This document shows, piece by piece, positions 27,202-35,763 of a stretch of DNA of 64,000 bases. Position 1 is the first letter of the stretch, and every line of letters starts with the position of its first letter. The notes under the pieces are model-generated. The model worked only from the letters and a program-made list of their open reading frames with translations, searched no databases and had not been told where the DNA came from. Source of the DNA: Prevotellaceae bacterium (GTDB lineage: Bacteria > Bacteroidota > Bacteroidia > Bacteroidales > Muribaculaceae). The stretch spans positions 43,271 through 107,270 of the forward strand of contig JAETNS010000011.1 of assembly GCA_021772015.1 (NCBI GenBank). The letters are read 5' to 3'. Made by a program: the position numbers and the translations under genes.

Positions 27202-27942
27202 ATGTCGCATGCCATTAAAAGACTGCTGTTTCTGATAACCGTCGTATTGAATGTCTCGGTGATATCGGCCCAGACCCCCTATTCCCGTCTTGAAGTAAAA
27301 GCTGACCGCTTTTTCGACCAGAAGGAATGGGCGCAGGCTGCCGCCACATATTACCAGATGCTCGACATCCGGCCCGATGTCGCCGCCACTTACGGCAAGG
27401 CGATCGTCGCCAATGCCGTCAGGGGCGACACTCTCGCGGAGATGGATCTGATGGTGAAAGCCCTCAACGCCAAGATTCCGTTTGACTCGGTCTTGTCGCG
27501 GGTCCGTTCCACAAGTTTCCATCTCGGCAAGTCGAATCTTTATGGCGACTTCCTTCTGCGTGTCAAGGACGCTTATCCCTGGATGCGCCGTCCTATAGAC
27601 AATTATCTGCTGCGTTATTACATATATCGCCATGATGGGGCCAAGATGGTGGAGTACAGTAAAATGATGCTTCAGGGAGATCCGGACAACACCGCTTTCC
27701 TGATGTCGTTGGCCCAAGGGGCGATGCTTTGTGGCGATTTCAGGGAAGGGGTACGCGCCTATGAGGCGATACTTGCCGTTGCCCCTGACGACTATGATTC
27801 CCTGCTCGCCCTGGGCAATTACTATCATATGGAGGGAAATCCGACAAAAGCGGCTGCATATCTGGGCCGTGCCAACACGATCCATCCGACTCCGCATGTG
27901 ACAGTGCTTCTGCGTGGAATGGAGCCCGGGGAGAAGCACTGA
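27202..27942 (+). CDS. Exported TPR protein
   Basis: The protein has 246 residues from the ATG at 27202 (MSHAIKRLLFLITVVLNVSVISAQ, a clear signal peptide); the longer frame upstream is not needed. Mature residues form TPR-like helices (EVKADRFFDQKEWAQAAATYYQMLDIRPD, AFLMSLAQGAMLCGDFREGVRAYEAIL, SLLALGNYYHMEGNPTKAAAYLGRAN). It is probably a periplasmic scaffold protein. The partner is unknown. It precedes a TPR-TM-AraC regulator gene on the same strand, but a promoter box separates them. Confidence 0.85.
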   Translation: MSHAIKRLLFLITVVLNVSVISAQTPYSRLEVKADRFFDQKEWAQAAATYYQMLDIRPDVAATYGKAIVANAVRGDTLAEMDLMVKALNAKIPFDSVLSRVRSTSFHLGKSNLYGDFLLRVKDAYPWMRRPIDNYLLRYYIYRHDGAKMVEYSKMMLQGDPDNTAFLMSLAQGAMLCGDFREGVRAYEAILAVAPDDYDSLLALGNYYHMEGNPTKAAAYLGRANTIHPTPHVTVLLRGMEPGEKH

Positions 27943-28052
27943 ACCGCATGTCGGCGGTTCTGCTGGGTGAGATGTCCTTCCTTACCGGTCCTCAGGATTA
28001 GATTTTTTGTCAAGAATTCTTGCTGTCAAGCTGAATCTGTCAGGAAAAATCG

Positions 28053-28060
28053 TAACTTTG
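28053..28060 (+). promoter_or_regulatory. -7 promoter box inside the nominal start region of the AraC-type regulator
   Basis: TAACTTTG is a perfect -7 box. If it is used, transcription starts near 28067, so the TTG at 28007 cannot be the start codon of the following gene. Confidence 0.65.
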
Positions 28061-28111
28061 TGGCGTTATAACACATCGTTCGAGTTAAATCCTGCTGACA
28101 TCAAACCTATA

Positions 28112-29779
28112 ATTGAAAATACAGTCAAACGCATTGCAGGCGTGTTTCTCTTGCTGTTTCTCGCGGTATGGTGTGTTTCTTCCGCGGACATCGAGGCTAC
28201 GGCAGACCATTATAAGGAGTTGTCGGAGCTTGACATGCCCGCGCTGTTGAAGAAAGGCACCGAACTGGCCAATAACGGCCATACTGAAGAGGCTCTTGTC
28301 TATTTCTCGATTGCGGCCGGCAATTCCCGTGGAGGCCGCGATAATGATTGTCTTGTGGCCAAGGCCAACATGAACATGTGGCAGCTCCTTTTTTTCGTCT
28401 ATTTCGATTATGCCAAGGCGATGGAGGCGTTGAAGAATGCCGAACTTCATGCTTTGGCAAATGATTGTCCCAAAGCCCGGATATATCTCGGATATGGATG
28501 TATGTATCAGGCGATGTCGGAGCAATGCGGCGACAAGGAGCTGGAGCGGAAAGCTCTTGATTTTTATAAGGAGGCTCTCGACCACGCCCGCAAGGAGGAG
28601 AATGCGGAGGTCGCGGATATGGCTTATTGCAATTTCCTCAATATGTCGTTTCGCCACAAGGAAATGGATGATCTGGAGCGAATCAATTCCATATATGTCG
28701 GTATGCGTGGCCGCTCGGATGATGTGGTCGTGGGATACAACGCTTTGCTTTGGAATGCATTGAAGTCGGTAAGGCGTAAAGATTTCGCGACAGCGATAGA
28801 TGCTTTTGACCAACAGGTGGCGACCCTGCGCAATGATGACAACCATCTGCGTTACATGCTGGCCTCCATGTTGCTCAAATCCGAAGTCCTGAACCATTCG
28901 ATGGGAAACCGTGACGCGGCGTTGCAGGTCTTGCACGACATAGAGGAGATTGTCGAGCAGAAAGATCTCAAGGATGGGAAAATGGAGACATACGCGGCTC
29001 TCCTTGAACTATACGCCGACATGAACCTGTCTGACCGCAAGGAGGTCTATAGAGACAAATATTTGAGCGTCAAAGATTCGATTCTGAATTATAACCAGAT
29101 TGCCCGTATCGGGGAGCTGTCGGCGATGGGCAAGATAAAACATATAGAATATGAGCTGCGGTCGATGGAGCGCAGGAAAGAGCAGCAGTCGTTGGTGATA
29201 CTGATAGCGGTCGTGGTGATAGCGGTGACATTGGTCTTCCTGTGTGTGCTGGCCGGCCGTAACCGTAAGCTTCGGAATTTGAACGAGACCCTTTTCCACA
29301 AGAATAACGAACTTATAAAATCAGAAGAATACCGTATTGCCAGAATCCTTGACGATCATGATAAATGTGACATCGCGGAGGAAAAGAGCGATGGTGTGGA
29401 AAAATACCAGCGGAGCGTGTTGTCAGACCATGAGAAGGAGTCTATCATGACCAAAATAATAGAAGTGATCTGCCAGTCGAGGGAGATCTTCGACCCGGAT
29501 TTCAAGTTGGCTCGCCTTGCGGAACTCACCGGTGTCGGCTACCGCCATCTGTCGCAGGTCATCAACGAGAAAGGAGGAAAGAATTTCAATGCGTTCATAA
29601 ATGAATACCGTGTCAAGGAGGCATGCCGTATAATCAGCTCCGGAAACGGGAAGATCGACATCACGATCGAGGCTCTCGCCAGGAGTGTCGGGTTCAAATC
29701 AAATACCTCGTTCATATCGGCATTCAAGACATATACCGGCCTGACTCCGTCGAAATACATACGTATCGCGTCAAAATAG
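28112..29779 (+). CDS. TPR-TM-AraC one-component membrane regulator
   Basis: The frame is open from 28007 but has no ATG near its start. A promoter box at 28053-28060 argues for a start downstream of about 28070. An ATT at 28112 gives IENTVKRIAGVFLLLFLAVWC, a proper signal or anchor; a GTG at 28142 is the alternative. The protein has TPR-like helices, a transmembrane helix (SLVILIAVVVIAVTLVFLCV) and a coiled-coil stretch. The cytoplasmic AraC-type DNA-binding domain at the C-terminus has KLARLAELTGVGYRHLSQVI and IEALARSVGFKSNTSFISAF. It probably senses periplasmic or metabolic state and controls transcription directly; the targets are unknown. Confidence 0.85.
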   Translation: MENTVKRIAGVFLLLFLAVWCVSSADIEATADHYKELSELDMPALLKKGTELANNGHTEEALVYFSIAAGNSRGGRDNDCLVAKANMNMWQLLFFVYFDYAKAMEALKNAELHALANDCPKARIYLGYGCMYQAMSEQCGDKELERKALDFYKEALDHARKEENAEVADMAYCNFLNMSFRHKEMDDLERINSIYVGMRGRSDDVVVGYNALLWNALKSVRRKDFATAIDAFDQQVATLRNDDNHLRYMLASMLLKSEVLNHSMGNRDAALQVLHDIEEIVEQKDLKDGKMETYAALLELYADMNLSDRKEVYRDKYLSVKDSILNYNQIARIGELSAMGKIKHIEYELRSMERRKEQQSLVILIAVVVIAVTLVFLCVLAGRNRKLRNLNETLFHKNNELIKSEEYRIARILDDHDKCDIAEEKSDGVEKYQRSVLSDHEKESIMTKIIEVICQSREIFDPDFKLARLAELTGVGYRHLSQVINEKGGKNFNAFINEYRVKEACRIISSGNGKIDITIEALARSVGFKSNTSFISAFKTYTGLTPSKYIRIASK

Positions 29780-29864
29780 GGTGCGCGCGGGGCTTTTTTC
29801 TTCCATAATCATGATTTTGGAGGAACTTCACGGTCTAAAATTACTCGTGAACATGAAATTTTGG

Positions 29865-29872
29865 TAAGTTTG
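29865..29872 (+). promoter_or_regulatory. -7 promoter box for the T9SS cargo protein
   Basis: TAAGTTTG matches TAnnTTTG, about 110 nt upstream of the ATG at 29983, which implies a leader of roughly 105 nt. Confidence 0.55.
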
Positions 29873-29982
29873 CGGGTGAATGATAGGCATAAATCAAGGC
29901 AGGAGGATAAAGGAATCTGTCTCCTGCCGGGATAATGTCAGTATAATATCAATAACCAAAGAGATTCCGATCACATTAGGCT

Positions 29983-32181
29983 ATGCAGAAATCTTTAGCT
30001 GGAATTATGTTGGTGTCCGCATTGTTGGCTGCGGGACCTGTCTGCCATGCGTTGTCTGTTCCATCCCGGATCAAAGGTCTTGCCGTGGAAGAGAGCAAGG
30101 AGACGCCCGGTGAGATGACAATCACATGGAATGCTGTGACCACTGATGTCGACAACAATCCCATCGATGCCGCCGATTATTGGTATGTTGTGACCGCGTA
30201 TGAGGATGGCAGCGATGAACCACGGGTGCTTGTTGACAATCTCAAGGAGACCTCCTACACTTATCGCGCGGTTGAAAGCGGCCAGCAATTCGTCTATTAT
30301 CGTGTGTCACCCGCAAGCGAGGAGAGGGTTTACAACGAGGCTTATGCCGAATCAGACAATTTCTGTGTGGGATATCCTTTCATGTTGCCGTGGCTCGAGG
30401 ATTTCGAGGATGCGGAGGCCGTCAACAACAATTGGCTCTTCTCTTCGTCAGATGCCAATCTGTTGTCACTGATTTCAGGAATTGAACCGGAAAACGGCAC
30501 CGCCTACATGGGCCTCAAGGCTACCTGGAATGCTACAATGCCATTCCATGTGGAATTGTATTCCGGCAAAATCTCGCTGGCTAACACCGTTTCCCCGAAA
30601 TTGTCGTTCAAATACTACTCCATAGAGAAGCAGTACAATTCCATCATGTTGCTTGTCGTGGAAAATGGAGATCCGTCGCTGCTGGGCTTTATGGACACCT
30701 CAGAGTCTCCGACTCCGGGATGGGCTGTCAAAGAGTTCAGTCTCGAAGATTTCGCCGGCAAAGATATCCAGATAGAGTTTGTTGTGGATGCCGCCATGAT
30801 CAACAGTTATGTGGCTCTGGACGATATCACCATCCGTGACATCGCCGCGAAAGACCTTGCTGTGGAGAATGTCAATGTATTGAAGCCCTTCTCTGCCGGA
30901 GTTGTGTCTGACGTGGTTGTGACAGTCGACAACAAAGGCCTGGAGAATATTGACGGTAATTATGAGATTGCTCTTTCTGTCAATGGAAACCCCATCGGTG
31001 TCTTGACGGGAGAGAGCATCGAAGCCGGAAAAAGCGTCGACTATAAGTTTGAGGTCAGACCTGACAACAGCTGGGGTGATCTCAATGAACTGACGGCAGA
31101 GGTGAATTATGATGAGGATGAATACCTAATTAATAACAAGCTTACGATACGTCAGGTACGATGCTCGTTCAATGAGTTCCCTCTTCCGGATGATGTCGTG
31201 GGTGTCGTGCAGGATGGTAAAGTCGTCCTCGAATGGGGAGAGCCTGTAGGGGAGGCTTCGATCTATGTTGAGGATTCTTTCGAATCACTTGACGAGTATT
31301 CCATCACGGACTTTTCTCCTTGGACTGCTGTCGATGTTGATGGGCAACCTACCTTGGGGATAAGCTCGACGACTGGCCCTGTTTATTTCCCCAACAATTA
31401 CAAACCCCATGCTTTTATAGTATTCCCCAACAGCTTCTTCGGTTATGAAGCCGTCCACGGAGGAAACCAGATGCTGGTGTCATTCACTACCTCCGACCAG
31501 CACGTTGATGACTGGCTGATATCTCCGGAACTTACAGGTGAAGAACAGGAAATCTCATTCTGGACCCGCGTTATGTTCGCCGGTTATAATGCCGTTATCG
31601 AAGTGGCCGTTTCCGATACGGACAATGAGATCGGATCATTCGAGACATTGGAGTCATTTGATGTCATCAGTTCTTCATGGTCACAGAAATCATTGTTCTT
31701 GCCGGAAGGCACAAAGTATTTTGCGTTGCACGTGGTGGAAAACGCCTATTCCGTATATCTTGATGATATCTCCTATACCCGGAAGATGCCTGAAATGCAA
31801 TTGATTGGCTACAACATATACAAGGATGGCAAGAAATTGAACGATGCTCCTGTGGAAGGAAATTCCTTCACTGCCGATTATGCCGAAGAGAATGAGCTCG
31901 CTGTGTCAGCCCTGTATGACCTTGGCGAGTCCAAGGCCGCCAAAGCGACCATATCGCAGACCGGTGGTGTGGCTGATGCTTGGGCAGAGCCTTTCAGTAT
32001 TTCTGTAAATGGAAATACAGTCAGGGTAGAAGGTGCCACAGGCAAAACAATGGCGGCTTACACCGTGGACGGCAAGGTGCTTATGGAACAGCAGGCCGGC
32101 GATTGCCTGGAATGGAGAGCGCCTGTGAATGGCATAGTCATACTTAAAGTCGGCACCACGGCTTACAAGATCAAGATATGA
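29983..32181 (+). CDS. Multidomain cell-surface protein, probable type IX secretion cargo
   Basis: The protein has 732 residues. A signal peptide (SLAGIMLVSALLAAGPVCHA) is followed by a fibronectin-III-like domain (about 25-125) and a MAM/choice-of-anchor-J module (PWLEDFEDAEAVNNNWLF). A CARDB-like beta-sandwich comes next (near 290-400), then a second anchor-J module (YVEDSFESLDEYSITDFSPW ... DDWLISPELTGEEQEISFWTR). The end is a C-terminal domain (VRVEGATGKTMAAYTVDGKV ... GIVILKVGTTAYKIKI) like the T9SS type A sorting signal. Such proteins are adhesins or protease partners on the cell surface. The PorZ-like fragment at the left edge fits a functional T9SS. The substrate is unknown. Confidence 0.88.
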   Translation: MQKSLAGIMLVSALLAAGPVCHALSVPSRIKGLAVEESKETPGEMTITWNAVTTDVDNNPIDAADYWYVVTAYEDGSDEPRVLVDNLKETSYTYRAVESGQQFVYYRVSPASEERVYNEAYAESDNFCVGYPFMLPWLEDFEDAEAVNNNWLFSSSDANLLSLISGIEPENGTAYMGLKATWNATMPFHVELYSGKISLANTVSPKLSFKYYSIEKQYNSIMLLVVENGDPSLLGFMDTSESPTPGWAVKEFSLEDFAGKDIQIEFVVDAAMINSYVALDDITIRDIAAKDLAVENVNVLKPFSAGVVSDVVVTVDNKGLENIDGNYEIALSVNGNPIGVLTGESIEAGKSVDYKFEVRPDNSWGDLNELTAEVNYDEDEYLINNKLTIRQVRCSFNEFPLPDDVVGVVQDGKVVLEWGEPVGEASIYVEDSFESLDEYSITDFSPWTAVDVDGQPTLGISSTTGPVYFPNNYKPHAFIVFPNSFFGYEAVHGGNQMLVSFTTSDQHVDDWLISPELTGEEQEISFWTRVMFAGYNAVIEVAVSDTDNEIGSFETLESFDVISSSWSQKSLFLPEGTKYFALHVVENAYSVYLDDISYTRKMPEMQLIGYNIYKDGKKLNDAPVEGNSFTADYAEENELAVSALYDLGESKAAKATISQTGGVADAWAEPFSISVNGNTVRVEGATGKTMAAYTVDGKVLMEQQAGDCLEWRAPVNGIVILKVGTTAYKIKI

Positions 32182-32233
32182 TGCGCAACGGGGAGAGTCA
32201 TATGTTTCCCTGATGAGATGACATAAAGGATGA

Positions 32234-32270
32234 CCCGGAACAGACTAATCAGTTCCGGGCCATTTTTTTC
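32234..32270 (+). terminator. Intrinsic terminator of the cargo protein gene
   Basis: CCCGGAAC at 32234-32241 pairs with GTTCCGGG at 32252-32259 around a 10-nt loop, followed by CCA and seven T. Confidence 0.85.
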
Positions 32271-32300
32271 ATAGAGTATGATCGGCAGGATAGACACCTG

Positions 32301-32981
32301 TCATTTTCGGCCGAAATCAGCCGGGATCTCCCCCCACAGTGGTGTGTTCCAGCGAAGGATAGGATTGCGGGGATTGTGGGAGCGTATCCAGAGATTGGCC
32401 CGCGCCAGCATTTCGAATATCTTATGGTTGCGCTCGGTGGCGGCAAGTTGTGTCCGGCATCCTCGATTCCGCACCCAGGCCACAGCGGTGACGGAGTCTG
32501 TGTATATGGGGGTGGTCGCGTCGTTCTGTCTGAACAGCAATGCCAGCGCATGGATCAGGGCGAGATATTCGGCCACATTGTTTGTCCCGTCGGCGAGCGG
32601 CCCCACATGAAATATTTCTTCCCCGGTCGAGACCTTCACTCCCCGGTATTCCATCATCCCCGGATTTCCCGCGCAGGCCCCGTCGACAGCTATCGCCGAC
32701 AGGTTGATTTCTGGGATCATGGAGTAATCCCGCGGACCCTCTTCTTTTCCGTCGGGTCGCGTATCCATTATGGACTCCATGTTCTTGAGGGCGATGCGGG
32801 TGAGCAAGGTCTCCTCCTCCTCGCCTGTGCCCCGGAAAGCCTCTACTGCCTCTTCCTGAGTCTTGAATGATTTGTATTTTGCTCCGGGAAACATCTCGAC
32901 CTGCGCCTGGCAGTCCTCCCAGTTGTCATAAACTCCGGGTTCACGGCCTTCCCAGACCACATAAAATTTCCTTTTTGTCAT
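32301..32981 (-). CDS. rnhA: Ribonuclease H1 with N-terminal viroplasmin domain
   Basis: This 226-residue enzyme cleaves the RNA strand of RNA-DNA hybrids. The N-terminal caulimovirus-type (viroplasmin) domain, residues 1-50 (KFYVVWEGREPGVYDNWEDC), binds the hybrid. The RNase H domain carries the catalytic residues: Asp in AVDGACAGNPG, Glu in NNVAEYLALIHA, Asp in PIYTDSVTAVAW, and Asp in EIPADFGRK. It lies 8 nt beyond the alanine-dehydrogenase-like gene and is probably the last gene of that run. Confidence 0.95.
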   Translation of the reverse strand: MTKRKFYVVWEGREPGVYDNWEDCQAQVEMFPGAKYKSFKTQEEAVEAFRGTGEEEETLLTRIALKNMESIMDTRPDGKEEGPRDYSMIPEINLSAIAVDGACAGNPGMMEYRGVKVSTGEEIFHVGPLADGTNNVAEYLALIHALALLFRQNDATTPIYTDSVTAVAWVRNRGCRTQLAATERNHKIFEMLARANLWIRSHNPRNPILRWNTPLWGEIPADFGRK

Positions 32982-32989
32982 CAGGCGGT

Positions 32990-34162
32990 TCAGCTAAGTG
33001 ATAGCAACAAGTTGATGTCGGTATGCCTGACCCCGGCGATCTCCGCGACTTTGCGGCTGACCGCCTTTCCGAGGAAGGTAAGGGTAGCTTTCTGCAGACC
33101 TCCCGTGAGTTGGATGGCGGAGGAGCAGGCCCCGCATCCGGCGATGTCGTCGAGCATTGTGATGAATGTGTCGCTAAGGGCCATCGCCGATGTCCTCGGC
33201 ACTGCGCTGCCGACATTGAAATGGCAATAATGCCGTCCGGGAAGTGGCGATCGCGGTTTATCCTCACCGAGGTCGACAAGTTCCATCGCCGGGAATGCTT
33301 TCCCGGGTTCGTCTGAAAGATCAAACACCAGTGCCCCGGTTTTCATTATCTTTTCCCCCTCGGAATCTACCACCACACGGCAGCGGAGGGAGGTCGCGAT
33401 CACTATGTCCGCGCTGTGGATCGCGTTTTCCAATGCGTTGGGATGGACCGAAGAGCCTATGACACCCTCCCCGAGGCGACGCAACGCGCGGCGCAGACGG
33501 TACACGTCGTCATCAAACATCCTGACCGTGGCTCCCTGCCCGATGGCTGATTTGGCCGCCGCGCAGGCGGCCAGATTACTTCCGAGGATCACCACCTCGC
33601 AGGGAATGACACCAGCGACACCTCCCAGTAGGATCCCTTTACCGTTGACCGGATCAGCCATCATCGATGACGCAAGCACCATCGCGGCCCTCCCGTCGAT
33701 CTCCGACAGTATGTCGGCGAAAGGCAGATGGCCCTCCTCGTCGGTGATCAGGTCTATGGCGATGTTGATGACTTTCCTGTCAAGGAGACGACGTATGACC
33801 TCGGCTCCGTTGGCCCGTGTGAAGTTGGCGAGGCTAAGCAACAATGCTCCCCGTCTGAGGCATGAGATATCGGACAGGGGGAGCGGAGCCAGGTGGATGA
33901 CGATATCGGCTTCAAGGGTCTCGCGGCGTGACGCGATCCTCGCTCCCGCCCTAAGATAGGCGTTGTCGGGGTAGTGTATATGCCGGGCGGCATCTTTTTC
34001 CATCACGACGGCGAATCCTCTGTTTACGAGCGAGGCTACAGCTTCCGGGGTCAGAGGGAAGCGTTGTTCGGATGGGCTGACACATCTGGGCAGTCCGATA
34101 AGGAGCCTGCGGCGCGCGACAGCAGTGTCTACGGGGGCCTCCAAAGGGGTTGGGCTATTCAT
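32990..34162 (-). CDS. Alanine dehydrogenase-like protein with altered catalytic residues
   Basis: The protein has 390 residues with the alanine dehydrogenase/PntA-like two-domain layout. Substrate domain: SEQRFPLTPEAV; later ILLGGVAGVIPCEVVILG; C-terminal GRHYCHFNVGSAVPRTSAMALS. Several family-critical spots look altered. The region usually reading VKEP is IVIHLAPL, the usual LHL block is SLANF, and the Rossmann GxGxxG reads GSNLAA. By established knowledge of Ald, the first two positions hold the catalytic Lys and His. It may therefore be a non-enzymatic or differently acting relative. Its start overlaps the aroK stop by 8 nt. Confidence 0.8.
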   Translation of the reverse strand: MNSPTPLEAPVDTAVARRRLLIGLPRCVSPSEQRFPLTPEAVASLVNRGFAVVMEKDAARHIHYPDNAYLRAGARIASRRETLEADIVIHLAPLPLSDISCLRRGALLLSLANFTRANGAEVIRRLLDRKVINIAIDLITDEEGHLPFADILSEIDGRAAMVLASSMMADPVNGKGILLGGVAGVIPCEVVILGSNLAACAAAKSAIGQGATVRMFDDDVYRLRRALRRLGEGVIGSSVHPNALENAIHSADIVIATSLRCRVVVDSEGEKIMKTGALVFDLSDEPGKAFPAMELVDLGEDKPRSPLPGRHYCHFNVGSAVPRTSAMALSDTFITMLDDIAGCGACSSAIQLTGGLQKATLTFLGKAVSRKVAEIAGVRHTDINLLLSLS

Positions 34163-34703
34163 TTGGATTGATGAATTTTCTTATGAAGAGACGACAGGAG
34201 ACTTCGATCTCCGCCGGGGTTTCCAGGCGGTCGGAGGGGAACCGGCGGGCCGCTTTTGAATACCATGCCGCGCGTTCCGAGAGGGAGTCGGATATGAACT
34301 TCTCCACTTCAGCCGGTGAGAAGCCGTTGAGTTTCGGGCGCTGAGCCTGTGCTTCGAGCAGACGGCGCAACAGAGTGGAGCTGCGGGCTTCAAGGAGTAC
34401 GGTCACTCCTGTGGAGTTCATGAAATCCATGTTGTCGAAAAAGCAAGGTGTGCCACCCCCACATCCGATGATCACCGGTGACTCGTTGCGTGCCGCCTCG
34501 TCGAGTGCCTCCCGTTCCATTTTCCGGAAAGTGCCTTCACCATGAACCGAGAAGATTTTTGCCACTGACATGCCGGCATGTCGTTCGACCTCATCGTCCA
34601 GGTCTATGTAACGCCACCCCGGAAGCCGGGCTTCCAGGGCGCGTCCGAGGGTGGTCTTCCCGGCCCCCATGAATCCTATGAGAAAAATCGGGGACGGCTT
34701 CAT
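34155..34703 (-). CDS. aroK: Shikimate kinase
   Basis: This 182-residue P-loop kinase phosphorylates shikimate with ATP in the aromatic amino acid pathway. The Walker A motif GFMGAGKTTLG is at residues 10-20, the substrate region YIDLDDEVE and FRKMEREAL follow, then VIIGCGGG. It overlaps the next gene by 8 nt. aroQ of the same pathway is in the window at 50.5 kb, unlinked. Confidence 0.96.
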   Translation of the reverse strand: MKPSPIFLIGFMGAGKTTLGRALEARLPGWRYIDLDDEVERHAGMSVAKIFSVHGEGTFRKMEREALDEAARNESPVIIGCGGGTPCFFDNMDFMNSTGVTVLLEARSSTLLRRLLEAQAQRPKLNGFSPAEVEKFISDSLSERAAWYSKAARRFPSDRLETPAEIEVSCRLFIRKFINPNE

Positions 34704-34726
34704 TTTTACCTATGAGAGAGGGGCCC

Positions 34727-35215
34727 TCACTGTTTCTTGCTGTCGGCTTGTGCCTTGAGGAGGTCGCGGATCTCGGTCAGCAGTGCCTCCTCCTTCGTTG
34801 GCTCTGCCGGAGCCGCCTCGGCTTCGGCCTCTTTTGTCGACTTCTTGAGTTTGTTCATGAAGCGGATGGCAACAAAGATACAGAAGGCTATTATAAGGAA
34901 GTCGACTATGCTCTGCACGAAAACGCCCCATGTCAGGAAGACTTCGGGGTTGACGGTCTGCCCGGCGGCTGTCAGCTGGTCGGCGGCCTCCTGGGTGATA
35001 ACATCGCCGTTGCCGTCGGTCATGTGCCGGAGGATGATCTTCTTGTCAGTGAAGTTGACACCTCCTGTGACGAGTGTCACAAGCGGCATGATCACATCAT
35101 TTACCAACGAACTTACGATTTTTCCGAATGCTCCGCCGATGATAACGCCGACAGCCATGTCGACCACGTTGCCTTTCATGGCGAACTCTTTGAATTCAGT
35201 AAGGAATTTTCCCAT
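34727..35215 (-). CDS. mscL: Large-conductance mechanosensitive channel
   Basis: This 162-residue inner-membrane channel opens under membrane tension to release solutes on osmotic downshock. The N-terminus ([29 protein letters not shown]) carries the amphipathic helix and gate-lining TM1. TM2 is [18 protein letters not shown], followed by the cytoplasmic coiled-coil tail with a Glu/Ala-rich stretch. It is about 25 residues longer than the E. coli protein, mostly in the periplasmic loop and tail. It stands 23 nt before aroK on the same strand. Confidence 0.97.
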   Translation of the reverse strand: MGKFLTEFKEFAMKGNVVDMAVGVIIGGAFGKIVSSLVNDVIMPLVTLVTGGVNFTDKKIILRHMTDGNGDVITQEAADQLTAAGQTVNPEVFLTWGVFVQSIVDFLIIAFCIFVAIRFMNKLKKSTKEAEAEAAPAEPTKEEALLTEIRDLLKAQADSKKQ

Positions 35216-35286
35216 ATTTCAATATGTTAAAACGATTTCAGAAAGAATTGTCTGACAGTGATCAGATGTCTGGTGATGTTGCCGCC

Positions 35287-35730
35287 TTATATGAGAAACA
35301 TCGCCGAGGTGAAAGCGTCTATCGCCACCAGAAGGGTGACGATCATCGGTATCAGCACTAACGATATGATTACTCCGGCGATCGCCAGACCACGTGGCTG
35401 TTTGAACAAGCCTATGAATGAGAACACGGAGGCGAGAATCCATATCAGCCAACCGACAAGCGGAACCCACCCTATGAAGATGCTCACCAGTGACAGTACG
35501 AATCCGGCTGTCCCCATTCCGTTTGACTGATGTTGACCCGGGTAATACGGCTGCCAGGGTTGACGGTATGGATCTCCGGGGTAATTTTGCGGCCCATAAC
35601 AGTTCTGCTGTGGGCCATATTGCGGTGGTGGTTGCATCGGGGCGTGCGGTGGCACACCGCGTCGTGCCCCTCCCCCGGGATTGTAGGGGGGAGGAGTCTG
35701 ACGCGGTTGATATGGGTGCTGTTCGTTCAT
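35287..35730 (-). CDS. DUF4190-type membrane protein with Pro/Gln/Tyr-rich N-terminus
   Basis: The protein has 147 residues. Residues 1-70 are a disordered cytoplasmic tract rich in Pro, Gln, Tyr and Gly (PPPQYGPQQNCYGPQ). Two transmembrane helices follow (FVLSLVSIFIGWVPLVGWLIWILA, and IAGVIISLVLIPMIVTLLVAI) separated by a short loop, the DUF4190 layout. Function unknown; similar proteins often act as small membrane adaptors. It lies between mscL and korB on the same strand. Confidence 0.8.
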   Translation of the reverse strand: MNEQHPYQPRQTPPPYNPGGGARRGVPPHAPMQPPPQYGPQQNCYGPQNYPGDPYRQPWQPYYPGQHQSNGMGTAGFVLSLVSIFIGWVPLVGWLIWILASVFSFIGLFKQPRGLAIAGVIISLVLIPMIVTLLVAIDAFTSAMFLI

Positions 35731-35763
35731 TCTATAATTAAACGGAGAGCAAGGGGGAATGGT

